Under the pieces are notes generated by a model that did no database searches, had not been told where the DNA came from, and worked only from the letters and a program-made list of their open reading frames with translations. From contig NC_064039.1 in assembly GCF_932526225.1 (NCBI RefSeq), positions 10,060,139 through 10,124,138 on the forward strand: a stretch of 64,000 nucleotides of DNA. The letters are read 5' to 3'. A program made the translations under genes and the position numbers. The stretch is from Nematostella vectensis (lineage: Eukaryota > Cnidaria > Anthozoa > Actiniaria > Edwardsiidae). Below, piece by piece: positions 37,960-49,342 of the stretch. The number at the start of each line of letters is the position of its first letter. Within the stretch, counting starts at the first letter, position 1.

Positions 37960-39027
37960 ATGAATACCTCAAACATCACGGAATTAGGTCTCCCATCAAA
38001 GCTCGGTCCCACCAACATCGTAGCGGTAATTTTCGTGGCTCTTCTAATGCTCGCCACTCTGTTTGGTAACTTCTTGGTGTTCGCGAGCTTCTACACGTTC
38101 CACGACCTTCGTACTATCTGCAACTACTTTATCATTTCTCTCAGCGCTTCTGATATCATGGTGGCGCTATTAGCCATGCCCTTCTGGCTCGTACTGCAGT
38201 TGGCACCGGATATGAAGTACCAGACTCTCTTAGGACGTACAGAGATGAGTTTCTGGAACTGTATCGACATTTTGTGCGGGACAGCATCAATTATGAATCT
38301 TGCCGCGGTGAGTGCCGATCGCCATCTCGCTATCACTGCGCCGTACTCCTACCACGAGCTCATGACGCCCGTCAGAGCTATCCTCGTCATCTGCGGGGTC
38401 TGGTTATACGCCATAACGGTCTCCTGTTTACGGCTCGTATCAATTCCCAACAAGGGCTATTCGTACTTGGTTTTTATTACGAGTTTTTTTCTACCTCTCG
38501 CGTCGATGTTGATCATGTACACACGGATATACGTGGTGGCGCTACGCCAAGCGCGGCGAATTAACCGCCATCATAACTATAAAACGGATATCAAAGCCGC
38601 TAAGACCATAGCGGTTGTCATCGGCGCGTTTAGCATCTGCTGGTTACCGTTCTTCGTGCTGATTATTGGTTTCGCCGTCCGTGATGATTTCATAACACAT
38701 AAGAGCTACCAGGTATATCGCGCCATTAAATGGACACATTACTTAAATAGCTGTCTGAATCCTATCATCTACTGCTGCTTGAATAGGACCTACAGGCGCG
38801 CGTTTAAAAGGCTGTTTGCGCGCTGGAAAGCGGGGCTGTTTCGGTGCGTGCAATGTGGCGTTAAAGAGGACGTAATGCGGAGCAGCAAGGCGACGTCCGC
38901 GGAGAGAAGCATGCTCACAATAGCTTTACCCTCGTCCGTGGAAACTGCAAGTGAGTGTAAGGATAATAATAACACAAACGGACATAATGGAACGGGGAAT
39001 GGACAACTGGATCAGACCAGAGTCTGA
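37960..39027 (+). CDS. Class A G protein-coupled receptor, biogenic-amine-like
   Basis: A 355-residue seven-transmembrane receptor in one coding exon. The start is the first in-frame ATG after a stop, with A at -3. The short N-terminus has two N-glycosylation sites (NTS, NIT). Class A marks are all visible: N37 (1.50) in GNFLVF, D65 (2.50), D120-R121-H122 in place of DRY, W148 (4.50), P179 (5.50), CWLP with W228 (6.48), and NPIIY with P268 (7.50). D103 (3.32) in CIDILCGTAS and Y261 (7.43) are the amine-contacting pair of aminergic receptors. The TM4 start TPVRAILVICGVW also resembles histamine/serotonin-type receptors. Oddly, position 3.25 is Met96 and the very short second extracellular loop has no cysteine, so the usual disulphide is missing. 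C296 and C299 after helix 8 could be palmitoylated. The ligand is unknown; a MECA-type lipid or peptide receptor is an alternative because those also lack this disulphide. Confidence 0.95.
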   Translation: MNTSNITELGLPSKLGPTNIVAVIFVALLMLATLFGNFLVFASFYTFHDLRTICNYFIISLSASDIMVALLAMPFWLVLQLAPDMKYQTLLGRTEMSFWNCIDILCGTASIMNLAAVSADRHLAITAPYSYHELMTPVRAILVICGVWLYAITVSCLRLVSIPNKGYSYLVFITSFFLPLASMLIMYTRIYVVALRQARRINRHHNYKTDIKAAKTIAVVIGAFSICWLPFFVLIIGFAVRDDFITHKSYQVYRAIKWTHYLNSCLNPIIYCCLNRTYRRAFKRLFARWKAGLFRCVQCGVKEDVMRSSKATSAERSMLTIALPSSVETASECKDNNNTNGHNGTGNGQLDQTRV

Positions 39028-39542
39028 CTTTTGTTCACGAGAGTCTGAGCGGATCCATACTTTGATGATACAACGCGAACCAAGAATTTATGATAAAGCC
39101 TACCTACAACGAAATGCTTTGCAGAACTCAATTTGTATAAAACGTGAATGCTAAGACATTGGTTAATGAAAAACCTCTGTTAAGTAAAAGATACTAAGGA
39201 ATTCTGTGAAAGTTGCTTGCGACGCACACTCCTGTACAAAGCGCTAAATACTAGATAACATTCATCCCGATGGATTGTCGAATTAAGCACTCTGGACTAA
39301 TGCAAAACTTGTTTACTAATGCAATTATTTAAAATAAGGTTGCACTCCTACTTGTGTCGTGACTGGCAGTGCTTTATTTGAATCAAAATAAATAACCAAA
39401 ATAAGCATAATTTAAAACAAATACAGAGTCAAGAAACTGTAGCACTCTTGTTTATGTGCCCTTATTATCAACATGGAATAAGAAACCAAAAATCACCCAA
39501 CATTACCCATGAACCAGTGCTGACTAGGACACGTCGATTTTT
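39028..39542 (+). other. 3' UTR of the GPCR gene with a polyadenylation signal
   Basis: AT-rich sequence following the stop. An AATAAA at 39387-39392 is the best polyadenylation signal; the minisatellite starts about 150 bp further on and would lie outside or at the very end of the transcript. Confidence 0.5.
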
Positions 39543-41145
39543 GAGTACATACACCCGACCTTCTAGTCCCAGCCCTTACAAAACACACCCCGACTTCTTA
39601 GTCCCGTCCCTTACAACACACACCCTGACCTCTTAGTCCCGCCCCTTACAACACACACCCTGACCTCTTAGTCCCGCCCCTTACAAAACACACCCCGACT
39701 TCTTAGTCCCGTCCCTTACAACACACACCCCGACTTCTTAGTCCCGTCCCTTACAACACACACCTCGACCTCTTAGTCCCTCCCCTTACAAAACACACCC
39801 CGACATCTTAGTCCCGCCCCTTACAAGACACACCCCGACTTCTTAGTCCCGTCCCTTACAACACACACCCTGACCTCTTAGTCCCGACCCTTACAACACA
39901 CACCCCGCCCTCTTCGTCCCGCCCCTTACAACACACACCCCGACCTCTTAGTCCCACCCCTTACAACACACACCCCGACCTCTTAGTCCCGCCTCTTACA
40001 ACACACACCTCGACCTCTTAGTCCCGCCCCTTACAACACACAGCCTGACCTCTTAGTCCCGCCTCTTACAACACACACCCCGACCTCTTAGTCACGCCCC
40101 TAACAACACACACCCCGCCCTCTTAGTCCCGCCCCTTACAACACACACCCCGACCTCTTAGTCCCGCCCCTATCAACACACACCTCTACCTCTTAGTCCC
40201 GCCCCTAACAACACACACCCCGACCTCTTAGTCCCGCCCCTTACAACACACACCCCGACCTCTTAGTCCCGCCCCTTACAGCACACACCCCGACCTCTTA
40301 GTCCCGCCCCTTACAACACACACCTCGACCTCTTAGTCCCGCCCCTTACAACACACACCCCGACCTCTTAGTCCCGCCCCTTACAACACACACCTCGACC
40401 TCTTAGTCTCGCCCCTTACAACACACACCCCGACCTCTTAGTCCCGCCCCTTACAACACACACCTCGACCTCTTAGTCCCGCCCCTTACAACACACACCC
40501 CGACCTCTTAGTCCCGCCTCTTACAACACACACCCCGACCTCTTAGTCCCGTCCCTTACAACACACACCCCGACCTCTTAGTCCCGCCCCTTACAACACA
40601 CACCTCGACCTCTTAGTCTCGCCCCTTACAACACACACCCCGACCTCTTAGTCACGCCCCTTACAACACACACCCCGACCTCTTAGTCTCGCCCCTTACA
40701 ACACACACCCCGACCTCTTAGTCACGCCCCTAACAACACACACCCCGACCTCTTAGTCCCGCCCCTTACAACACACACCTCGACCTCTTAGTCCCGCCCC
40801 TTACAACACACACCCCAACCTTTTAGTCACGCCCCTAACAACACACACCCCGACCTCTTAGTCCCGCCCCTTACAACACACACCTCGACCTCTTAGTCCC
40901 GCCCCTTACAACACACACCCCAACCTTTTAGTCACGCCCCTTACAAGACACACCTCGACCTCTTAGTCCCGCCCCTAACAACACACACCCCGACCTCTTA
41001 GTCCCGGCCCTTACAGCACACACCCCGACCTCTTAGTCACGCCCCTTACAACACACACCCCGACCTCTTAGTCCCGGCCCTTACAACACACACCCCGACC
41101 TCTTAGTCCCACCCCTTACAACACACACCCTGACCTCTTAGTCCC

Positions 41146-42370
41146 GCCCCTTACAACACACACCCCGACCTCTTAGTCCCACCCCTTACAACACACACCC
41201 CGACCTCTTAGTCCCGCCTCTTACAACACACACCTCGACCTCTTAGTCCCGCCCCTTACAACACACAGCCTGACCTCTTAGTCCCGCCTCTTACAACACA
41301 CACCCCGACCTCTTAGTCACGCCCCTAACAACACACACCCCGCCCTCTTAGTCCCGCCCCTTACAACACACACCCTGACCTCTTAGTCCCGCCCCTATCA
41401 ACACACACCTCGACCTCTTAGTCCCGCCCCTAACAACACACACCCCGACCTCTTAGTCCCGCCCCTTACAACACACACCCCGACCTCTTAGTCCCGCCCC
41501 TTACAGCATACACCCCGACCTCTTAGTCCCGCCCCTTACAACACACACCTCGACCTCTTAGTCCCGCCCCTTACAACACACACCCCGACCTCTTAGTCCC
41601 GCCCCTTACAACAAACACCTCGACCTCTTAGTCTCGCCCCTTACAACACACACCCCGACCTCTTAGTCCCGCCCCTTACAACACACACCTCGACCTCTTA
41701 GTCCCGCCCCTTACAACACACACCCCGACCTCTTAGTCCCGCCTCTTACAACACACACCCCGACCTCTTAGTCCCGTCCCTTACAACACACATCCCGACC
41801 TCTTAGTCCCGCCCCTTACAACACACACCTCGACCTCTTAGTCTCGCCCCTTACAACACACACCCCGACCTCTTAGTCACGCCCCTTACAACACACACCC
41901 CGACCTCTTAGTCTCGCCCCTTACAACACACACCCCGACCTCTTAGTCACGCCCCTAACAACACACACCCCGACCTCTTAGTCCCGCCCCTTACAACACA
42001 CACCTCGACCTCTTAGTCCCGCCCCTTACAACACACACCCCAACCTTTTAGTCACGCCCCTAACAACACACACCCCGACCTCTTAGTCCCGCCCCTTACA
42101 ACACACACCTCGACCTCTTAGTCCCGCCCCTTACAACACACACCCCAACCTTTTAGTCACGCCCCTTACAAGACACACCTCGACCTCTTAGTCCCGCCCC
42201 TAACAACACACACCCCGATCTCTTAGTCCCGGCCCTTACAGCACACACCCCGACCTCTTAGTCACGCCCCTTACAACACACACCCCGACCTCTTAGTCCT
42301 GGCCCTTACAACACACACCCCGACCTCTTAGTCCCGGCCCTTACAACACACACCCCGACCACTTTATCCC
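41146..42370. repeat. Higher-order duplication of 1225 bp (35 units) inside the 35-bp minisatellite
   Basis: Rare variants recur at exactly 1225 bp: 'cagcctgacc' at 40041 and 41266, and 'caacctttta' at 40816/42041 and 40921/42146. The boundaries given are approximate, and the source block is about 39921-41145. Smaller block copies occur at 595 bp (17 units), seen for 'gtcctggccc' at 43416 and 44011, and at 490 bp (14 units) to 44501. Confidence 0.8.
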
Positions 42371-45300
42371 GGCCCTTACAAGACACACCTCGACCTCTTA
42401 GTCCCACCCCTTACAACACACACCTCGACCTCTTAGTCCCTCCCCTTACAACACACACCCCGACCTCTTAGTCCCGCCCCTTACAACACACACCCCGATC
42501 TCTTAGTCCCGCCCCTTACAACACACACCCCGACCTCTTAGTCCCTCCCCTTACAACACACACCCCGCCCTCTTAGTCCCGCCCCTTACAACACACACCC
42601 CGACCTCTTAGTCCCGTCCCTTACAAGACACACCTCGACATCTTAGTCCCGCTCCTTACAAGACACACCTCGACCTCTTAGTCCCGCCCCTTACAACACA
42701 CACCCCGACCTCTTAGTCCCGTCCCTTACAAGACACACCTCGACCTCTTAGTCCCGCCCCTTACAAGACACACCCCGACTTCTTAGTCCCGCCCCTTACA
42801 ACACACACCCCGACCTCTTAGTCACGCCCCTAACAACACACACCCCGACCTCTTAGTCCCGCCCCTTACAACACACACCCCGACCTCTTAGTCCCGCCCC
42901 TTACAACACACACCTCGACCTCTTAGTCCCGCCCCTTACAACACACACCCCAACCTTTTAGTCACGCCCCTTACAAGACACACCTCGACCTCTTAGTCCC
43001 GCCCCTAACAACACACACCCCGACCTCTTAGTCCCGGCCCTTACAGCACACACCCCGACCTCTTAGTCACGCCCCTTACAAGACACACCTCGACCTCTTA
43101 GTCCCGCCCCTAACAACACACACCCCGACCTCTTAGTCCCGCCCCTAACAACACACACCCCGACCTCTTAGTCCCTTCCCTTACAACACACACCCCGACC
43201 TCTTATTCCCGCCCCTTACAACACACACCTCGACCTCTTAGTCCCGCCCCTAACAACACACACCCCGACCTCTTAGTCCCGCCCCTTACAACACACACCC
43301 CGACCTCTTAGTCCCGCCCCTTACAACACACACCCCGACCTCTTAGTCCCGTCCCTTACAACACACACCTCGACCTCTTAGTCCCGCCCCTAACAACACA
43401 CACCCCGACCTCTTAGTCCTGGCCCTTACAAGACACACCCCGACCTCTTAGTCTCGCCCCTTACAACACACACCCCGACCTCTTAGTCACGCCCCTAACA
43501 ACACACACCCCGACCTCTTAGTCCTGGCCCTTACAACACACACCCCGACCTCTTAGTCCCGCCCCTTACAACACACACCCCGACCTCTTAGTCCCGTCCC
43601 TTACAACACACACCTCGACCTCTTAGTCCCTCCCCTTACAACACACACCCCGACCTCTTAGTCCCGTCCCTTACAACACACACCTCGACCTCTTAGTCCC
43701 TCCCCTTACAACACACACCCCGACCTCTTAGTCCCGCCCCTAACAACACACACCCCGACTTCTTAGTCCCGGCCCTTACAACACACACCCCGACCTCTTA
43801 GTCCCGCCCCTTACAACACACACCCCGACCTCTTAGTCCCGCCCCTTACAACACACACCCCGACCTCTTAGTCCCGCCCCTTACAACACACACCCCGACC
43901 TCTTAGTCCCGCCCCTTACAACACACACCTCGACCTCTTAGTCCCGCCTCTTACAACACACACCCCGACCTCTTAGTCACGCCCCTAACAACACACACCC
44001 CGACCTCTTAGTCCTGGCCCTTACAAGACATACCCCGACCTCTTAGTCTCGCCCCTTACAACACACACCCCGACCTCTTAGTCACGCCCCTAACAACACA
44101 CACCCCGACCTCTTAGTCCTGGCCCTTACAACACACACCCCGACCTCTTAGTCCCGCCCCTTACAACACACACCCCGACCTCTTAGTCCCGTCCCTTACA
44201 ACACACACCTCGACCTCTTAGTCCCTCCCCTTACAACACACACCCCGACCTCTTAGTCCCGTCCCTTACAACACACACCTCGACCTCTTAGTCCCTCCCC
44301 TTACAACACACACCCCGACCTCTTAGTCCCGCCCCTAACAACACACACCCCGACTTCTTAGTCCCGGCCCTTACAACACACACCCCGACCTCTTAGTCCC
44401 GCCCCTTACAACACACACCCCGACCTCTTAGTCCCGCCCCTTACAACACACACCCCGACCTCTTAGTCCCGCCCCTTACAACACACACCCCGACCTCTTA
44501 GTCCTGGCCCTTACAAGACACACCCCGACCTCTTAGTCTCGCCCCTTACAACACACACCCCGACCTCTTAGTCACGCCCCTAACAACACACACCTCGACC
44601 TCTTAGTCCCGCCCCTTACAACACACACCCCGCCCTCTTAGTCCCGCCCCTTACAATACACACCCCGCCCTCTTAGTCCCGCCCCTTACAATACACACCC
44701 CGCCCTCTTAGTCCCGCCCCTTACAACACACACCCCGACCTCTTAGTCCCGCCCCTTACAATACACACCCCGCCCTCTTAGTCCCGCCCCTTACAACACA
44801 CACCCCGACCTCTTAGTCCCGCCCCTAACAACACACACCCCGACCTCTTAGTCCCGCCCCTTACAACACACACCTCGACCTCTTAGTCCCGCCCCTTACA
44901 ACACACACCCCAACCTTTTAGTCACGCCCCTTACAAGACACACCTCGACCTCTTAGTCCCGCCCCTAACAACACACACCCCGACCTCTTAGTCCCGGCCC
45001 TTACAGCACACACCCCGACCTCTTAGTCCCGCCCCTTACAACACACACCCCGACCTCTTAGCCCCGCCCCTAACAACACACACCCCGACCTCTTAGTCCC
45101 GCCCCTAACAACACACACCCCGACCTCTTAGTCACGCCCCTAACAACACACACCCCGACCTCTTAGTCCCGCCCCTTACAACACACACCCCGACCTCTTA
45201 GTCCCGCCCCTTACAACACACACCCCGACCTCTTAGTGCCGCCCCTTACAACACACACCCCGACCTCTTAGTCCCGCCCCTAACAACACACACCTCGACC

Positions 45301-45570
45301 TCTTAGTCCCTCCCCTTACAACACACACCCCGACCTCTTAGTCACGCCCCTTACAAGACACACCTCGACCTCTTAGTCCCGCCCCTAACAACACACACCC
45401 CGACCTCTTAGTCCCGCCCCTAACAACACACACCCCGACCTCTTAGTCCCTTCCCTTACAACACACACCCCGACCTCTTATTCCCGCCCCTTACAACACA
45501 CACCTCGACCTCTTAGTCCCGCCCCTAACAACACACATCTCGACCTCTTAGTCCCTCCCCTTACAACACA

Positions 45571-45590
45571 CTAAGAGGCGGGACCTCTTA
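45571..45590. repeat. Short inverted insertion creating a hairpin within the minisatellite
   Basis: Here 'ctaagaggcggga' is the reverse complement of the normal 'tcccgcctcttag' and is followed directly by 'cctcttag'. The 8-bp arms ctaagagg/cctcttag enclose a 5-nt loop. The unit is 40 bp long instead of 35. This looks like a template-switch or foldback event. Confidence 0.85.
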
Positions 45591-47105
45591 GTCCCGCCCC
45601 TTACAACACACACCCCGACTTCTTAGTCCCGCCCCTTACAACACACACCCCGACCTCTTAGTCCCGTCCCTTACAACACACACCTCGACCTCTTAGTCCC
45701 TCCCCTTACAACACACACCCCGACCTCTTAGTCCCGCCCCTTACAACACACACCCTGACCACTTAGTCCCGCCCCTTACAACACACACCCCGACCTCTTA
45801 GTCCCGCCCCTTACAACACACACCCAAACCTCTTAGTCCCGCCCCTTACAACACACACCCCGACCTCTTAGTCCCGCCCCTTACAACACACACCCCGACC
45901 TCTTAGTCCCGCCCCTTACAACACACACCCCGACCTCTTAGTCCCGCCCCTTACAACACACACCCCGCCCTCTTAGTCCCGCCCCTTACAACACACACCC
46001 CGACCTCTTAGTCCCGTCCCTTACAAGACACACCTCGACCTTTTAGTCCCGCCCCTTACAAGACACACCCCGACCTCTTAGTCCCGTCCCTTACAAGACA
46101 CACCCCGACCTCTTAGTCCTGGCCCTTACAGCACACACCTCGACCTCTTAGTCTCGCCCCTAACAACACACACCCCGACTTCTTAGTCACGCCCCTAACA
46201 ACACACACCCTGACCTCTTAGTCCCGCCCCTTACAACACACACCCCGACCTCTTAGTGGCGCCACTAACAACACACACCCTGACCTCTTAGTCCCGCCCC
46301 TTACAACACACACCCCGACCTCTTAGTCCCGCCCCTTACAACACACAACCCGACCTCTTAGTCCCGCCCCTTACAACACACACCCCGACCTCTTAGTCCC
46401 GCCCCTTACAACACACACCCCGACCTCTTAGTCCTGTCCCTTACAACACACACCTCGACCTCTTAGTCCCGCCCCTTACAACACACACCTCGACCTCTTA
46501 GTCACGCCCCTTACAACACACACCCCGACCTCTTAGTGGCGCCCCTTACAACACACACCCCGACCTCTTAGTCACGCCCCTTACAACACACACCCCGACC
46601 TCTTAGTCACGCCCCTAACAACACACACCCCGACCTCTTAGTCACGCCCCTAACAACACACACCCCGACCTCTTAGTCACGCCCCTGACAACACACACCT
46701 CGACCTCTTAGTCCCTCCCTTTACAACACACACCTCGACCTCTTAGTCCCGCCCCTTACAACACACACCCTGACCTCTTAGTCCCGTCCCTAACAACACA
46801 CACCTCGACCTCTTAGTCCCGTCCCTAACAAGACACACCTCGACCCCTTAGTCCCGTCCCTAACAACACACACCCCGACCTCTTAGTCACGCCCCTGACA
46901 ACACACACCTCGACCTCTTAGTCCCTCCCCTTAGAACACACCCCGACCTCTTAGTCACGCCCCTATCAACACACACCCCGACCTCTTAGTCCCGTCCCTA
47001 ACAACACACACCTCGACCTCTTAGTCCCGTCCCTAACAAGACACACCTCGACCCCTTAGTCCCGTCCCTAACAACACACACCCCGACCTCTTAGTCCCGT
47101 CCCTT

Positions 47106-47497
47106 TCACATACACTACAACAGGTATTGATGTCATATTTAGTTTTAAATTGAAATAATCATTTTTAATTTTACGAGCGATATTTGCAATGTACGATTTT
47201 GGAATAGAATGCCTTATCTTTTCGTTTTTGTGAAATGAAACAATTATTCTTATTACAATATTTAAGTTGTTATGTGAGTTGCTAACCTATGTGCTAACTT
47301 AGTTGCTAAGTTATGTGAGTTGCTAACTTTTGGACGGTATTGAGTTAAGCTAATGGAGTGAATGTATTATTGATTTGAGTGAGAGTAAAGCAATTCAATA
47401 CGTAGACTATATACACAGGCGTAGGTATCAATGAAAATTAGATCATGAGGTTGGACGCTTACGTTTTTAGCGCAAACAAAGAAGTACAGTGTAACTT
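47106..47497. other. Spacer between minisatellite and the zinc-finger gene
   Basis: AT-rich. It has a short repeated 'gttatgtgagttgctaac' (two copies at about 47269 and 47311). It includes the downstream flank of the zinc-finger gene's polyadenylation site. Confidence 0.5.
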
Positions 47498-47503
47498 TTT
47501 ATT
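47498..47503 (-). terminator. Polyadenylation signal AATAAA for the zinc-finger gene
   Basis: On the - strand, AATAAA lies 37 bp after the stop codon, which is a close but workable spacing. No other copy lies nearer. Confidence 0.5.
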
Positions 47504-47539
47504 TCAGCACAAACTTCAAAGTAGTAAAGGGGTGTTTCT

Positions 47540-49342
47540 TCATGCCACACAGACCCCAGAGGAGTAGGGGTGAGTAGACATGTGGTGCATCTTCAACGCG
47601 TTCTTCTGATAGAAGGCCTTGTCACAGTAAGTGCACTTGAATGGTTTGCTAGGAAGGTGCGTTCTCTTGTGAGTGTTCAGAGTCGAGGCAAGCGTGAACC
47701 CTTTCCCACAAACGTCACACTTGTGTGGCCGCTGACCAGTATGGCCAAATATATGCGCCTGTAGGTTGCTCTTTTGGTTGAATCCTTTGTCGCAGTAAGG
47801 ACACTTGTACATTCTGACGTCACTGTGCGTGCGCATATGGTACTTGAGGTGCGTCAACTGCTTGAATGCGCGCCCGCATTTCTTGCACTTGTGCGGTTTT
47901 TCTCCAGTGTGAATGTATCGATGTATCCGCAAGTCCGCCTTCTGGTGAAACCGCTTACTGCAGAATTCGCAGGCGTGGGGCTTGTTGGACGAGTGAGTAC
48001 GCATGTGCGTGTATAGGTTGGACGCTCTGTTGAAGGTCTTCTTGCACACGGTACACACAATTTTGCCATCTTCGGTATCCTCCTTCTTTGCTTTTACATC
48101 TTCCCCCGCGATAGCATTCGTCGCGTGACACTGAGGGATGTCCGTTGATTCCATCACTTGTACATCTATCTGATGCGTACCTTTTTCCTCGGCTTTTCTC
48201 ACACCCTGATTACTCTTACTTGTAGCTTTCCTTTTCTCCACCTTCCTTGATATTGGCCTATCAGGAGACTCATCCAGTGCCTCCACGTACTTCATCTCTT
48301 CACTCTTGTAACCCGATCTTTTCCTTATTCCTTGTTCCTCCTCGGACTGGGCTGGTACTACCAGTATTTGGGATTGGTCGTGTTCTACACCCTTCGTGCT
48401 CGCCAGGCTCCTAAACAAGACAGGAGCCGTCGCGGTCATGAAAGGCGTTTTATCCGTCACATGTGATCTCGCCTCTGTTTCCATAGCACCATAATAAAGG
48501 TAGCTAGAGCCTTGCGCTCTATCCGGATGTTTCCCCCCATCACAGTATTCCTTATCGTCTTCTATCCCACAGTGAAGTAGCCCAGTATTGTATTCAGAGG
48601 GGTGTGAGGTCTTACCGAAGGTGTTGTATCTTTGAGCTTGCTCTGACAGCAAACCGTAAGACACCAAGGCTGGATCACTGTAGTACAGACTGTGTCGCAG
48701 ATATTGCTCTCTGTGGGCCCTTCGTGCTTCTAATTCCTCAGCGCGGATTTCAAGATATCTGGGGTCTTCGTTGTAGCAATTCCTATATGGATACAAAGGA
48801 ATTGTACCCAAGTTCTTTCTAAGACTCTTTTCGATATTAAGACTCTTCGCTGAGCTTAAGAGTTCGTGGTAACTTTGGGCACGATGAAATCTAATCAGGG
48901 ATTCCTCTTCCATGAATGAATGATAATCCTCGCTAGAGAGGCCTCTATATAGATACGGATAACCCACACGCCCTCTTCGACCCTCAAACGGGCGCAAATA
49001 TCTCTCCATGCTCGCCTTGTTGCACGTTTCTTTCATCACATGATTCCAACTTCTTTCTTGTTCCTCTTTCTTGTGTTTGCTGACGCTTTTCAAAGGAGAC
49101 ATAATCCCAAAGTTGGTGCGAAGTCTGTGGCTGTCGCATGGCATCGTATGGTTCAATTTGTCTTCTATTATTGAGTCGGCAATTTCATGTTGTGCTCCCT
49201 CCCGTACGTTTTCAACTCTCTTGTGCTCGCTTACGCTTACGCAACTCTCATAGCTTGTATTCTTTACCCACGAGTTCGCCGACAACATCCTGTTCAAGAC
49301 TCCACCGGAGGGCTCTACGAATAAACCACAAAAATACGTCAT
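47540..49342 (-). CDS. C2H2 zinc-finger protein with six C-terminal fingers
   Basis: Six consecutive C2H2 fingers span about residues 430-593 of the 600-residue ATG-initiated frame. Their first cysteines belong to CTVC, CEFC, CKKC, CPYC, CDVC and CTYC. Linkers are TGEKPHK and TGQRPHK between fingers 2-3 and 4-5 and less canonical elsewhere. The last finger has H-x4-H spacing (HHMSTH). Multi-finger arrays of this kind bind DNA, so a nuclear transcription factor is the likely role. The N-terminal 420 residues are hydrophilic and charged, with no KRAB, BTB, SET or SNAG domain seen. A basic stretch near residues 355-375 (RKVEKRKATSKS) could be a nuclear localisation signal. Residues 1-10 may be intronic: 'tttattcgtag' at about 49325-49315 is a good acceptor, so an upstream exon may supply the start. 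Met19 (MLSANSW), with A at -3, is another possible start. The orthologue is not identified. Confidence 0.88.
   Translation of the reverse strand: MTYFCGLFVEPSGGVLNRMLSANSWVKNTSYESCVSVSEHKRVENVREGAQHEIADSIIEDKLNHTMPCDSHRLRTNFGIMSPLKSVSKHKKEEQERSWNHVMKETCNKASMERYLRPFEGRRGRVGYPYLYRGLSSEDYHSFMEEESLIRFHRAQSYHELLSSAKSLNIEKSLRKNLGTIPLYPYRNCYNEDPRYLEIRAEELEARRAHREQYLRHSLYYSDPALVSYGLLSEQAQRYNTFGKTSHPSEYNTGLLHCGIEDDKEYCDGGKHPDRAQGSSYLYYGAMETEARSHVTDKTPFMTATAPVLFRSLASTKGVEHDQSQILVVPAQSEEEQGIRKRSGYKSEEMKYVEALDESPDRPISRKVEKRKATSKSNQGVRKAEEKGTHQIDVQVMESTDIPQCHATNAIAGEDVKAKKEDTEDGKIVCTVCKKTFNRASNLYTHMRTHSSNKPHACEFCSKRFHQKADLRIHRYIHTGEKPHKCKKCGRAFKQLTHLKYHMRTHSDVRMYKCPYCDKGFNQKSNLQAHIFGHTGQRPHKCDVCGKGFTLASTLNTHKRTHLPSKPFKCTYCDKAFYQKNALKMHHMSTHPYSSGVCVA

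Larger units (their letters stand above)
39543..47105. repeat. Giant 35-bp minisatellite, about 216 units (7.56 kb)
   Basis: Unit made of 'acacacaccccgacctc' then 'ttagtcccgccccttaca'. Phase is kept through almost the whole array: the same word returns every 420 bp (12 units). Exceptions are one 40-bp unit at 45551-45590 and one 2-bp loss near 46933. Common variants are ccccgacc/cctcgacc, cccgcccc/cacgcccc/cccgtccc, ttacaa/taacaa and acaaca/acaaga. Each unit has a CCCGCCCC box (an Sp1/KLF-like word) and a CACACACC stretch. The - strand has GGGG, GGG and GGGG runs in each unit. The first units at the left edge are the most diverged. Every frame is closed by the 'ttag', so it does not code. Confidence 0.98.

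Noticed and set aside
39543-47105. Possible CRISPR array because of about 216 regularly spaced repeats
   Set aside because: Units are directly adjacent without unique spacers, and the surroundings are animal genes. It is a minisatellite.
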